Source of the DNA: Aphanomyces cochlioides
Lineage: Eukaryota > Oomycota > Saprolegniomycetes > Saprolegniales > Verrucalvaceae
Assembly: GCA_019828595.1 (NCBI GenBank)
Contig: JAHQRK010000021.1
Coordinates: 496,001-560,000 of the forward strand
Length of the DNA: 64,000 nt
Direction: 5' to 3'
Shown here: one piece after another, positions 11,539-21,471 of the stretch
Position numbering within the stretch: the stretch's first letter is position 1
How the letters are laid out: every line of letters starts with the position of its first letter
Program-made: the position numbers and the translations under genes
The notes under the pieces: generated by a model
Seen by the model: the letters and a program-made list of their open reading frames with translations, nothing else
Told to the model about the DNA's origin: nothing
The model's database searches: none

Positions 11539-12474
11539 ATGACTCTATGGACCGATGAACTCGACAGTGTGTGGATTAATGAGATGATTCACCAAGCGAA
11601 CGTGCTGGGCAAGCGCTCCAATAATGGCTTCAAGAAGGAAGCATGGGCAGCAGTACTGACAAAGCTCAACAGTATCCCAGGATGCGAGTTCAATATGATG
11701 CAGCTGAAGTCGCGAAATGCCGCCATGAGGGAGAAATTTTCAGTGGTATGGAGTATGGCAAATGCGTCTGGAATGGGATTTGAACGCACTCGCTCTCTTG
11801 TCGTTTGTGTGTCCACCACATGGGAATCTTTCCTTCAAGGAAAGAGCGATGAAATCAAGAAATGGAGGAACAAGCCATTCCCTTTGTTTACACTGTGCGA
11901 GACATTATACTCTGGTACCCTAGCAAAAGGAAGACACGTTCTCGCGTCAAACGTCCCCATTTGCCAAATCCCATGTCATCCTCTCGATAGCGACGTTGAA
12001 TCATCCTATGCTCCATTGGATGGCGATATTGCGAGTGATGACGGCGAAGACGAATCTCCTCAAGAGATCAATGACGACAACGAATCCGAGACGGGTCAAG
12101 AGCGTGTGCCACAACAAAAGCACCGCAGAGTGTCGTTGGTCGACTCTCCTCCAAAACGTAAGCGTCAATCAGCGGCAACGGTTTTGGCTGCAGAGTTGAG
12201 AGCCCAAAATGATACGATGTCACAAGAATTGGCTCTCTTTTCCAAAGCTATTATGAACTCATCGAAAAACGACACGGACAGCGCTGTTGAAGACGCAATC
12301 GAATTGCTTCAAACGGAGTTCGAGTACATTTTGGTCGAAGCTGAAATGTTTTTAGCTATAGAAGTGCTTGCGAATGTTTTGAAGGCAAAAATCTTTTTGA
12401 AGCTACGCGGTAATCTGCGTGAAGCCTGGTTGCGCAACCAATGCCGCGTAATGACTTCTTGTGATGAAGTTTAA
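11539..12474 (+). CDS. Myb/SANT-like protein of the PIF/Harbinger element
   Basis: A 311-residue frame from the ATG at 11,539. The frame is open further upstream to 11,389, but that part is translated from AT-rich terminal sequence, and the domain begins right after this Met. Residues 3-70 form a trihelix/Myb-like domain (WTDELDSVWINEM, then KKEAWAAVLTKLN, QLKSRNAAMREKF). An acidic stretch (about residues 160-200) is followed by a basic PPKRKRQ signal and a probable coiled coil. In this superfamily the Myb-like protein helps bind the element ends and bring the transposase to the nucleus. No frameshift or internal stop is seen, unlike the transposase facing it. Confidence 0.75.
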   Translation: MTLWTDELDSVWINEMIHQANVLGKRSNNGFKKEAWAAVLTKLNSIPGCEFNMMQLKSRNAAMREKFSVVWSMANASGMGFERTRSLVVCVSTTWESFLQGKSDEIKKWRNKPFPLFTLCETLYSGTLAKGRHVLASNVPICQIPCHPLDSDVESSYAPLDGDIASDDGEDESPQEINDDNESETGQERVPQQKHRRVSLVDSPPKRKRQSAATVLAAELRAQNDTMSQELALFSKAIMNSSKNDTDSAVEDAIELLQTEFEYILVEAEMFLAIEVLANVLKAKIFLKLRGNLREAWLRNQCRVMTSCDEV

Positions 12475-12492
12475 TCGAAATGCTTCATTGTT

Positions 12493-13778
12493 TCATTTAA
12501 ATTGCTCGATGCTCTTTCGTTGTCTCAACGTCTCCTTGTACTGGATCCACATTTTTTCAGCGATACTGTCGCGCCATTTTTTCGCTGTTTCACATTCCAT
12601 ATCAGGATGATGTTGAGGTCTATCAGCCGCAGTTAGCGGTGCTTTGCGTCGTAGACGCAAGTCGCGTAAGGCTTGTGTGACATAAACATCACTGCGGCAT
12701 CCATGAACTCGGATAAAGTTGTGGACAACGCACAGCGCCATAACGAGCTGAACTTGAAATTGATAGTCGTATTGAACCGCATGCGAAAGAACTGGAAATC
12801 TTCTTTTGAGTATTCCAAATATGCGCTCAATAACATTCCGCAGCATGGCATGACGCAAGTTAAATAGTTCTTCTTTGTTTTGTGGTGCTTGCTGGCCGCG
12901 ACCAAACTCCTTCAAGTGATACCTTGTCGATCGATATGGTGTCAGAGCTTTTGTGGTTAAGGCAAACCCTGCATCCATAATATCAAACAGATCCACAGGC
13001 AACGCGTAGCCTTTCGTCAACGCATCAGCATACACTTTGCCATCGCCAGCTGATCCTTCCCAGCCGGCTAAAACGTAAGTGAACATCAAATCAAAGTCGC
13101 AAGCAGCTAAAACGTTCATTGTGACCCCCTTTCTTCCTTGAAATGGTGCCACCATGGACTCAGGAACCCAAACGGGTATGTGTGTTCCGTCCACAGCCAT
13201 TCTGCATTTTGCAAAATAGGGATAGAACTTGGGATTCCTGTGGATTTCTTTCGGGACTGGACTGTCGTTGGGTGGTATTTGGATGTATGTTGACGATAAT
13301 GAATTGATGCAAGACACTACATGCCGTAGATGTCTAGTAATTGTCTCGGCAGAATGCTGAAATCGCTGCTGTAATTCAGCACTTGACGCATGCTGGCCGG
13401 CAAGTAGAGAAAGATCCCAAGTTGCTCATACTTGTTGATGAACTGAGACTCTTTCAACCCACCATGGCACTCGAGGTCGTGAGCGAGGGCACAGAATATC
13501 GTTTTGGGCATTCTAAAGTTCTGGACAAAGGCGTGTTCATTCCCAGCCATCATTTCCTTCATCCATGCTGCACCAGTCAATATCGATGTGCGCTTCGGTG
13601 TTCTTGTAACGAAAGCAATATTGTGGTAGATTGAAAATTTCACCAAGTTGTTGCGTCGGCGGGCTTTAGTCCATCTGCGAAGATAGCCGAGAATCAAGAG
13701 CTTGTTGACCATTGGGCTTTGAGCGCAAAAACGGATATGATATTTTATTGGAGGCATCCATACAACCCTTGGCATCAA
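12493..13778 (-). pseudogene. PIF/Harbinger DDE_Tnp_4 transposase (one frameshift)
   Basis: Cut-and-paste transposase. The catalytic part (13,317-12,493, 274 residues as displayed) has Asp43 in AVDGTHIPVWV, Asp115 in DIMDAGFAL, and Glu164 in NVIERIFGILKRRFP, the DDE triad of DDE_Tnp_4. The N-terminal part (13,778-13,317) lies in another frame. The expected QRFQHSAETITRHLRHVV segment appears in the catalytic frame just upstream of 13,317, so the frames should join near 13,380 after a one-base indel. All three catalytic residues are kept. Overall length of about 425 residues is normal for the family. Confidence 0.8.
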
Positions 13779-13883
13779 ACCGTAAATAAATATTTATGAA
13801 AATGAGCGCACTATTTTTTCGGGAAAACGTTGTGTCTATTTTTTTCTGACGAATATTTGTTGTGGCATCCAGACCCGGCCTTA

Positions 13884-14275
13884 ATAGAGAAAGATAAAAT
13901 AAATACGATTGGCATTTCTATCTATTTTGTTATAAGATATGCCGCATATGAACGAAATTACAACAGACATACTGAAACCCATCCAAAATCTTCACCCAAC
14001 GCAGTGGAGACTGCGAACAAAACGTATTTTAGCCATAACTCAGTCAATATTGCTCCAATTTTGCTCAAATCAATGCCAAATTCAAGATTTTGTTACGATC
14101 TATCGATTGGTACCATTTTGGCAGCGAAAAATGTTATATGGAAGAAGTTATCGACGAAAAAGGATCTACGGTGTCTTTTCTACCGACTGAGCCGGTGGAA
14201 AACAAAACATGTCCATTATGGCTTAGGAATTGCCTTAAGGAAGATATTTTGGACTTGAACTGGAGTGATTTTGTC
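13884..14275. other. Non-coding stretch between two elements
   Basis: Plus-strand open frames at 13,830-14,258 have no recognisable domain. No repeat structure noticed. Confidence 0.35.
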
Positions 14276-15010
14276 TCATGCTGCTATAGCACGTTTAATC
14301 ATAGTGATTCTTTTGAAACTAGCAGTAGGAGACAGCCAGTCTTGGTCGTCGTCTTCATCTTCGATCACGACATCCTCAGCCATCCAAAAATCTCGCAAAT
14401 ATCGTTTGAAAGGAGCCATAATTGATAATTGACATGTCAAGAGGTTGACAATGTGAAGTTGCATTTGGCGGCAGTGGGCAGACGTCGCATCCTATTTCCT
14501 CTGCTGTCTTCACTCCATCTTTGCTCACGTGGGACTCAAAGTTGTCCAAGACTAGCACGAACTTTCCTTGCACACACAACAGATACTGCCGCCACACTTC
14601 GGCGTCCATCCATGCTATGCCTTCTTCTGCATAGCGTAGAAATGGTCGGCTGGAAACTTAGGTATCTCCTTCGTGTCGATCATACCACCAGTTGCACCCC
14701 GGATGACAAACAAGATGGGGAGCTTGAGCCCGTCCGCCCGGATGGTGAGGACGGCAGCCATTCGGTATGAATGCTTTTCGCCAGAGGTCAACTTTGCATT
14801 GCCCTCACGCGGCGACCAAATGTATCTTGGGGCCATGTTGAACTGAATTGCCGTCTCATCAACATTGAACACACAGTCGGGGGTGTACATGTCATATTTC
14901 TCGTGGAACAGCTCGTCAAAGTGAGCGCGAGTGCTTTCAAGGTCGGAGATCGTGCGCTTGGATGGGCACGCGTGTTGGTAAGAGTACCGAATAAGGATTA
15001 TTCTGTCACA
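14276..15010 (-). pseudogene. Pogo/Tigger-type transposase, C-terminal half
   Basis: DDE_1 transposase remains in at least three minus-strand frames. The first Asp lies in VFNVDETAIQFN (14,890-14,615), the second in VLVLDNFESHV, and the third acidic residue in CQPLDMS (14,609-14,376). The following PFKRYLRDFWMAE part is in the 14,464-14,276 frame. Frameshifts fall near 14,630 and 14,430. The N-terminal HTH and CENP-B-like domains are missing: sequence homology stops near 15,000-15,010. A pogo N-terminal half lies on the opposite strand at about 18,200-18,655. Confidence 0.75.
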
Positions 15011-15068
15011 GAATTATACTTCCGCGACCAGATTTAGTATGTGTCTCAAACCCAATTAAGGGCCTAAT

Positions 15069-15097
15069 AATAGCCAAATAGGTTGCAAAGCACAATA
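15069..15097 (+). repeat. Short repeat shared with 19,044-19,072
   Basis: AATAGCCAAATAGGTTGCAA and the following AGCACAATA match 19,044-19,072 except for one base. It sits just beyond the broken end of the pogo C-terminal half. Confidence 0.6.
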
Positions 15098-15239
15098 CTC
15101 ATTTTCGATTTTTAATGGGAATCAATATAGCAAAATCAATTTCAAAATGTTTGTGACACACGATTGGATAGTCTCTTAATCACTTCTCTTTTCATGCATC
15201 GTTACTCAGAACGAGCGGTGGTCCTCAGAGATGTCGACG

Positions 15240-16372
15240 CCATCGCCAAGCTTACAGTGGTCATGAATCCGTCTATGCCTCCTAGGATAAGACGCGAAAT
15301 TGAGGAGTTATTGCGTATGCGTTTCATTCTTTCGAGCGCTCGATATATACGAGAGGTCATTGTCGGCCAAGTGCTTAGAGCAATTGCCTATTCTTGACTT
15401 CCTTCCTGTGAATGACTTTGTGCAAGAAGTGAGAGTCTCTCAAACTACATTTGCGTATATTTTACATCTGATTGAAAATTCCCCCGTGTTTGCCAGTGCT
15501 AGCAATCGTAGTCAGCGTCCTATCTGGATTCAGCTTCCCATTGCATTGCACCGAATCGGTCACAATGGGACTGTTGCGCTACTTGGCATGATAGCCAAAG
15601 CCAAATGAATTGGCCATGGTACTGTTCGGGACATTTACATATACATTAAGAGTAATTTCAAGTCTTGTGATGTTTTCTCAACGAGAAATTCGTTGGCCAA
15701 CAAGTGATGAAAGGAGGGCGTTAGCCCAATATCAAGGAGAAGTATATGGTTTCCGTGGATGGGTACTGGCTGCCGGTGGCACACATGTCATCCTTTATAG
15801 AAAGCCGTCTTTGTACGGGGAAGTCTACTTCAGCCGGAAAAAGGAGTGCTCTATGAATGTGATGCTTACTGTTGACCCTGCAAGACAAATTCGTCATGTA
15901 ATTGTGGGGTGGCCTGGAAGTGTTCACGACTCTACTGTGTGGACCTCTGGTGATCCCTCTCTGCGTCCTATGGCATTTTTCGACACAAATAAACACATAA
16001 TTGGTGACTCGGGTTTTGCTTTAACCCGTGGAATGCTAACGCCTTATCGGCACCCCTCCTGTCTCGACCCTGAGAATGATCTCTTGAATACTCAGCTGTC
16101 TGCTTTGCGCGTCGTATGCGACCCATGCAAATGGTATACTTAAAGGGCGATGGTGCAGTTTGACTCAATTGCCTGTTGATATTCGCCAGGTCGATGATGT
16201 TCGAATTATTTGCAAATGGATATTGGCGTCATGTCATATGTACAGCTGTACTTCACAATATCGTAAATCGACAAGAAAACAACCTTGACGATGTTCCAGT
16301 ATATGTTGAGCCAACAGACAAAAATGAAAAGCGAGACGCATCGTCAAAGACCGCCCACAAATGAAGCAAGAG
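15240..16372 (+). pseudogene. Decayed PIF/Harbinger DDE_Tnp_4 transposase
   Basis: The frame 15,610-16,143 carries GGTHVILYRKPSLYGEVYF, GWPGSVHDSTVW and IIGDSGFALTRGMLTPYR, clear marks of the family. The first catalytic Asp, normally in VDGTH, is replaced by Gly (AAGGTH). The second Asp (GDSGFAL) is present. The region of the catalytic Glu is disrupted: the displayed frame ends at KWYT and the expected GILKGRWCSL continues in another frame from about 16,120. Further C-terminal sequence (AVLHNIVNRQEN) is found at 16,176-16,364. N-terminal remains lie in 15,300-15,608. The gene then runs into the MITE at 16,391. It is an old copy, distinct from the element at 11,300. Confidence 0.8.
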
Positions 16373-16390
16373 CTTCGTGCGAGAGTATTA

Positions 16391-17184
16391 GGCCATGTTC
16401 GACTTGGCAAAGAATCATGATTCAAGTTGATTCTGAACAAATTTTGTCCAATAGAAAACGACCACAAACCATATGTGAATTTGCGAAATTTCATTCCGTT
16501 CCTCAAGGAACACTGGGATAATCCACTTTGGTGGGATAATCATGATCTTTAGAATCTATCCCATATGAAGCCGCGTAAATAAAAACCAGTCTTATCAACC
16601 AGTTACCAATTTTCGAGAAATTGAGGTGCAAAGTATGGTGACGGAAATTGGTGAAAATTCTGAGTTTCGAGAAAACTAAAAAAACAGTTTTGGGAAAGCA
16701 TCAACTAGTTTACAACATATTTGTCATTAGTTATAGTATTAGTGTTTGAAACAGTTTTATACTACATATTACACTCCAGCTTTCTATTAATAACTCAAAA
16801 TCAAGACTGAATTGCTCAATTTGAATTACACAGCAACATTGGTGTCGCTGAGCGAGTTGAACGATACCAAAAACTCAAACCTCAAATTTTGTCGGAAAAG
16901 TCGGACCACCAGCTTTGAAGCCTCAAATCTCGGCGACCAGAGCACTGTTTGGGGAGATTCGAGCGGCAAAACATAGCTAAAATAGTGGAAAATAACACTA
17001 TATATCTAACTCAAACGGCACCCAACTGGCAATAAGACTGATTTTAATTTACGCGGCCTCATATAGGTATATTCTTAAGAGTGAATGTGGATTCTCGTGA
17101 AGGTTGTTAATCCCGTAAAAGACCCAAATAGGTTTTGCATGGGAGAATCTAGATGCGATCATGATTTTCAAACCGAACACGGCC
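16391..17184. mobile_element. Harbinger-type MITE carrying a second MITE
   Basis: The left end GGCCATGTTCGACTTGGCAA and the complement of the right end (GGCCGTGTTCGGTTTG) match closely and both continue into ATCATGAT. TTA flanks both ends (16,388-16,390 and 17,185-17,187). Without its 494-bp insert the element is about 300 bp. It lies inside the decayed Harbinger transposase region. Confidence 0.65.
16567..17060. mobile_element. Nested 494-bp MITE
   Basis: Terminal inverted repeats of about 30 bp start GAAGCCGCGTAAAT at the left and GAGGCCGCGTAAAT (complement) at the right, and share CAGTCTTAT further in. ATAT lies at both borders (16,563-16,566 and 17,061-17,064), a likely target duplication. 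No coding capacity. Confidence 0.7.
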
Positions 17185-17277
17185 TTAAGAAAGAAGTGCT
17201 TGAGTTTTGTAGAGTTTACAATTAATACAAAATACATGTTCATTGATATTTCAATATTGATGTTGTAATCCTGGAAA

Positions 17278-17660
17278 AGCTATCTTAATAGCTCTCTAAT
17301 TATCTTGGTATCAGTGACTCCTGAACCTGCCAACTCATGAATCATTTTTGCTTTCGCTTCTTGAATTCTTGTAGCAAACATGCGTTCGTCATTGACTCTC
17401 TGATACTCAAATTTCTCCCTTTCAAGCTGGGTGACCGCTGTGATGAATGAACTAAGCACACTGAAAGCTGGTGCATGTCTCCGACTATTAAACCCAGAAA
17501 GCGCAACTTTACTGTTGAAATTGCATAGATTCAATGAATTTCTCATGGCATCTGGTCTGAGACATCTTTAATGCAGTCTTTCCCGAAAGTTCCACTTCAT
17601 AGAGATTTGTTATGCCTTGATAATACACTTTCAGATTTGACTCCCGTTGAACACATTCTA
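17278..17660 (-). pseudogene. Relic of a Harbinger Myb-like partner gene
   Basis: The minus-strand frame 17,546-17,280 ends with a charged helical stretch (QLEREKFEYQRVNDERMFA, then IHELAGSGVTDTKIIRELL) typical of the C-terminus of Myb/SANT-like Harbinger partner proteins. Just upstream, in another frame, is a compatible segment (ITNLYEVELSGKTAL ... HEKFIESMQFQ) reaching about 17,660. Together with the plus-strand transposase remains at 15,240-16,372 this reproduces the convergent two-gene layout of the intact element at 11,300. The N-terminal DNA-binding domain is missing. Confidence 0.5.
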
Positions 17661-17668
17661 AAAGGGTT

Positions 17669-18055
17669 ATGAGCCCAAGACACGTGATGAGCGACAGGAG
17701 TGCTCGAAGTCAAGAAAACGTTGAACTAAATGATAAAGGGATTCCGAAGAACTGGAACGGCCGGAGTTGGCTGTACTACAAGACTGTCGTGGAACTCATA
17801 TTTGAAGAAGAAGGACTCCTAGACATAGGAGATTGCCCAGGGAGCGAGCGATGAGAGAAAAAATAACGCACGTGCTTCTGGTGAAGTGAAATCAAACAAG
17901 TGACATTGAAACGGCTAATATTTAGCTCTTTATCTGAAAATCTAGGAAGATCTGTTATGAATCTAAAAACTGGCACACAAATGTGGCAGTATTTGAAGGA
18001 TCACTCTGAAAGACGATCAAACGCGGCGACTACAGAGAACGCGAAAAATTAAGAC
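17669..18055 (+). pseudogene. Copia-type gag (UBN2-like) relic
   Basis: The first part (17,669-17,854) reads PKNWNGRSWLYYKTVVELIF followed by EEEGLLDIGDC, the usual start of Copia gag proteins. After several stops and shifts, GTQMWQYLKDHSERRSNA at about 17,970-18,025 matches the later T-x-MW-x2-L block of the same family. No protease, integrase or RT follows, so only a 5' scrap of the retroelement remains. Confidence 0.55.
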
Positions 18056-18199
18056 ACATCGAAGTTTTGCAGGGACCACTCTTTGATCAACCAATGAAAT
18101 TCAATTTTTGAAATGCCCATATGTGATTGGTCAAAAATATATTTGCGCGCCAAACAGTCAATTTAAATAAGTTGTCATGCTCGTGCATCACTTTCTCGA

Positions 18200-18655
18200 C
18201 GTCATTTTCACTTTCATGGGCTTCGACGTTGAGGAACACCCTCGGTCGAATCGCCGTAACACGTATCGCATATCTCTGAAGCTCACCGGTCTGGAACTCA
18301 ACAAAATTATGTCCATCCGAGCAGCTGCAAAAACGATAGACGTCCCTTACAGCTGTATCAGCAACTGGAAACGCGAGCAGATCAAGTTGCTCGTCTTCAA
18401 GGGAACAAGAACAAGGCCAAGAATCTTCCTGGGGCCGGTCGAAAGCAAATTCTACCGGATCCAGAAGCACTCCTCGCTTTCATGAATTGCCGTCGACACC
18501 AAGAACGAGCGCTCACCTGAACCCACATGATCCAGTTTCTCAAAAGGATGCAACACCGGTGGCTTGAGCAGTATCTTGCAAGACAGAAGGCAGGTAGCGG
18601 ATAAGACAACCTACTTTCGGTCTTGCAAGATTTCTGCACACGCAACGGGCCATGA
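18200..18655 (+). pseudogene. Pogo/Tigger-type transposase, N-terminal half
   Basis: A helix-turn-helix segment (IRAAAKTIDVPYSCISNWKR) is followed by a lysine/arginine stretch. After one frameshift come QILPDPEALLAFMN and IQFLKRMQHRWLEQYLARQK, typical of the pogo N-terminal DNA-binding region in oomycetes and fungi. The frame decays beyond about 18,655 and no DDE domain follows on this strand. A pogo catalytic half is found in the opposite orientation at 14,276-15,010. Confidence 0.6.
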
Positions 18656-19195
18656 AATATGGCAGGTCAAGTAATAATTTTAGATTGCTTTGACAGTGTT
18701 CGACTCTTCATATCAGAGCAAACCTCAACCGTCAAAGATGGCGTTCCCTGTACTGGTTCCAACAGCAATTACTAGTTCTATCTCTGTCAGAGTGGGCAAA
18801 TCCATGCGTAATGCCGAAATATCTACAGGAGTCACGCTATTAATAAGCTCTAAGTTAAGCACAATTAATATCCCCCAGAATACCGCATTCATAGCTACAA
18901 AATTGACAGTTATTTAAATCCTTTGTTTGTTTGGGGCGAAGCGTCATTACATCTATCGATACATTCCCTCGTCGTTGAATTAATCTGTGTCACGCGATCC
19001 CAAATCTGTCGTCACAGCCATTTAAATCTGTCGAATTAACCGGAATAGCCAAATAAGTTGCAAAGCACAATACCTCAAACGTTGAGTATTATATTTTGAT
19101 TTTCCATCGAGTCAAGAACTCAAAATCAGAAGCAGACTTTTCTAAACTGACTCCCCCTAATCATTTCGACCAGCTTACAGCATTAGGTTTTAAGT
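18656..19195. other. Non-coding stretch
   Basis: No supportable gene. Contains the short repeat at 19,044-19,072. Confidence 0.4.
19044..19072 (+). repeat. Short repeat shared with 15,069-15,097
   Basis: Same orientation as the copy at 15,069, one base different over the core. Confidence 0.6.
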
Positions 19196-19557
19196 GTTTT
19201 TGACGTTATATATTTGAGACTTTTTTCCGTGTAATTTCATTTTCCACAAATGACATAGGACGTTGTGCCATGATGATTCATTCAATCCACTTGAACTCGT
19301 AAGTGGTTTTTACATCAAGCATAGACGTTAGAGTAGCAGTCTTGTTGTCTGATTCAAGTGACTTTTTGTAATCAATCTGTGGTTCCTTAACGTGATCGAA
19401 TAAATTGCGATAGCAATGCTTTTTTGCTTTGCACTTTCGGGGAAGCCGCACGAACATGTCCATATGTTGTTTTGAGTATCTGTAGGTGTTTTACAAAAGT
19501 ATAGTTCATAGCAATCTCTCGTAGTCGGAATGTTAGGATTGCCCTTGCGCGGCATTT
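19196..19557 (-). pseudogene. BED-type zinc-finger (hAT-like) transposase N-terminus, decayed
   Basis: The frame 19,561-19,328 starts MPRKGNPNIPTTRDCYELYF and reaches IWTCSCG. The frame 19,463-19,278 continues with KCKAKKHCYRNLFDHVKE, giving the Cys-Cys and His part of a BED-like finger after a one-base shift. Translation then runs FKWIE, a TGA, and QRPMSFVENEITRK, as in hAT-like proteins. The catalytic domain is absent. The start lies only about 70 bp from the left edge of the tRNA array. Confidence 0.5.
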
Positions 19558-20194
19558 TCAAAAAAAAATTAAATCAAATACGATAAATATGCTCCTTCAG
19601 CCGTATATCAAAGAACAGTTGCGTTCTCACACGAAGAAAAGTCTGTGTTTTGACCGGAGGACATTCTTAGACCAAGTGGATACTCGCTTTCAAAGGACAT
19701 ATAGTTTGGATCGACATTTCTCATTTTTCGATCGGCCAATTCCACCCATCTGTCGTCTGATGTTGGCACTTGATGTGCTACTCGCATGAACATACAATCC
19801 ACTTGCTTGGCCATGGTGCGTACATCAGACACACCTCTTTTATATTGACCTTATCTCTGATGATACCGTGCTACGGCGAGAGGATAAGTATTCGTATTTA
19901 TGTGTGTCTTTCCATTGACTGTGCTCGACAAACTTCCAACCCACCAATGCTATCCAACCATGATGAATGATTGAAACCTTTCTCTCGTCCTGCATGAAGA
20001 TGTCTCTTGTATGGCCCTGTCACTGGACACGCTGTCGTCCATGTGTTTGGTATGGTTTTATCGACGAAACGGTTTGTACTGTTTTGACTGTTGCGTCTTT
20101 GTCTCGACGAGAGGACGAATATATCCAAGTGATATCTGAAAAGTTTAGAGTGGCCAGTTGGATGAAGAGGTTGTGGTGGAGGATGACATGAAGG

Positions 20195-20340
20195 ATGGAT
20201 GTTTGTGTGTTGAATGTGTGTAGAGAATGTTTTGTGTGTGCGTGTTGAGTGTATGTGGAGTATGGTGTTGTTTGGGTGGTATGTAATTGATGTGTGGGTC
20301 GCATGTGTCTACGATGGCACGAAGGAGGAGTGGTAGGTAT
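20195..20340 (+). repeat. TG-rich segment of the array unit (first example)
   Basis: Degenerate (TG)n-like sequence rich in GTGTGT, TGAATGTGTGTAG and TATGTGGAG, with almost no C on the + strand. It recurs in every unit just upstream of the tRNA. Such strand-asymmetric sequence could form Z-DNA or affect nucleosomes; no function is shown. Confidence 0.7.
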
Positions 20341-20363
20341 GTGTATGGAGTATAGTATATCAA

Positions 20364-20445
20364 GTCAGTGTGCCCGAGCGGTCCAAGGGGGTAGACTCAA
20401 GTTCTACTGTGTTCGCACTCGTGGGTTCAAATCCCACCGCTGACA
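20364..20445 (+). tRNA. tRNA-Leu(CAA), array copy 1
   Basis: An 82-base class II tRNA that decodes UUG. Acceptor GTCAGTG pairs with CGCTGAC and is followed by discriminator A, as in Leu tRNAs. D stem CCC/GGG. Anticodon arm GTAGA-CTCAAGT-TCTAC, anticodon CAA. Variable arm GTG-TTCG-CAC. T arm GTGGG-TTCAAAT-CCCAC. No intron. The A box is TGCCCGAGCGG and the B box GGTTCAAATCC. Six T at 20,450-20,455 form a Pol III terminator. TATA-like TATAGTATAT lies just upstream. Dimorphic site: A. Confidence 0.97.
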
Positions 20446-21389
20446 TCTCTTTTTTCCTTCTTCTCAACCACTTCTATCCCTACTGCTGTTGCGATAGCCC
20501 TAGCCTCTCCATCTCGCCTCTTTTCTTCGACACACATGTCAAAGTCTACGGTCCTTATCCCAACCTGCAACCAAAACCACCCTATTCCAGTCCAAAGCTC
20601 ATCCTCCGTATGGTAAACCATGTGGCGTCCATACACACAACCCGTACCGTTTAGACATGAAAAACAGTCTGCGTTTTGACCGGAGGACATTCTTAGACCA
20701 AGTGGATACTCGCTTTCAAAGGACATATAGTTTGGATCGACATTTCTCATTTTTCGATCGGCCAATTCCACCCATCTGTCGTCTGATGTTGGCACTTGAT
20801 GTGCTACTCGCATGAACATACAATCCACTTGCTTGGCCATGGTGCGTACATCAGACACACCTCTTTTATATTGACCTTGTCTCTGATGATACCGTGCTAC
20901 GGCGAGAGGATAAGTATTCGTATTTATGTGTGTCTTTCCATTGACTGTGCTCGACAAACTTCCAACCCACCAATGCTATCCAACCATGATGAATGATTGA
21001 AACCTTTCTCTCGTCCTGCATGAAGATGTCTCTTATATGGCCCTGTCACTGGACACGCTGTCGTCCATGTGTTTGGTATGGTTTTATCGACGAAACGGTT
21101 TGTACTGTTTTGACTGTTGCGTCTTTGTCTCGACGAGAGGACGAATATATCCAAGTGATATCTGAAAAGTTTAGAGTGGCCAGTTGGATGAAGAGGTTGT
21201 GGTGGAGGATGACATGAAGGATGGATGTTTGTGTGTTGAATGTGTGTAGAGAATGTTTTGTGTGTGCGTGTTGAGTGTATGTGGAGTATGGTGTTGTTTG
21301 GGTGGTATGTAATTGATGTGTGGGTCGCATGTGTCTACGATGGCACGAAGGAGGAGTGGTAGGTATGTGTATGGAGTATAGTATATCAA

Positions 21390-21471
21390 GTCAGTGTGCC
21401 CGAGCGGTCCAAGGGGGTAGACTCAAGTTCTACTGTGTTCGCACTCGTGGGTTCAAATCCCACCGCTGACA
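21390..21471 (+). tRNA. tRNA-Leu(CAA), array copy 2
   Basis: Identical to copy 1. Dimorphic site 511 bp upstream: G. Confidence 0.97.

Larger units (their letters stand above)
11300..13880. mobile_element. PIF/Harbinger transposon, 2,581 bp
   Basis: The left end GGGCGGGTCTGGATACCA (11,300-11,317) pairs with the right end (13,863-13,880) at 16 of 18 positions. TTA flanks both sides (11,297-11,299 and 13,881-13,883), matching the TWA-like target preference of the superfamily. Inside are the two genes expected of PIF/Harbinger, arranged convergently: a Myb-like DNA-binding protein on the + strand and a DDE transposase on the - strand, their stops only 18 bp apart. The transposase carries one frameshift, so the copy is probably non-autonomous unless that is an assembly error. 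Confidence 0.85.

Noticed and set aside
15042..17567. TGTCTCA-type inverted repeats as ends of the decayed Harbinger
   Set aside because: Only about 11 bp match and no target duplication is found; borders remain undefined.
19898..20128. Other 66-94-codon frames repeated in each unit on both strands
   Set aside because: They overlap each other in conflicting frames and are kept only because the units are near-identical; no domain is recognisable.
20364..20445. tRNA-Ser as alternative identity
   Set aside because: Both Ser and Leu tRNAs are class II, but the anticodon is CAA and the discriminator base is A, which fits Leu.
20370..20654. Plus-strand 94-codon frame repeated in nearly every array unit
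   Set aside because: It begins inside the tRNA gene at a GTG and simply translates the tRNA and its trailer; the tRNA explains the conservation.
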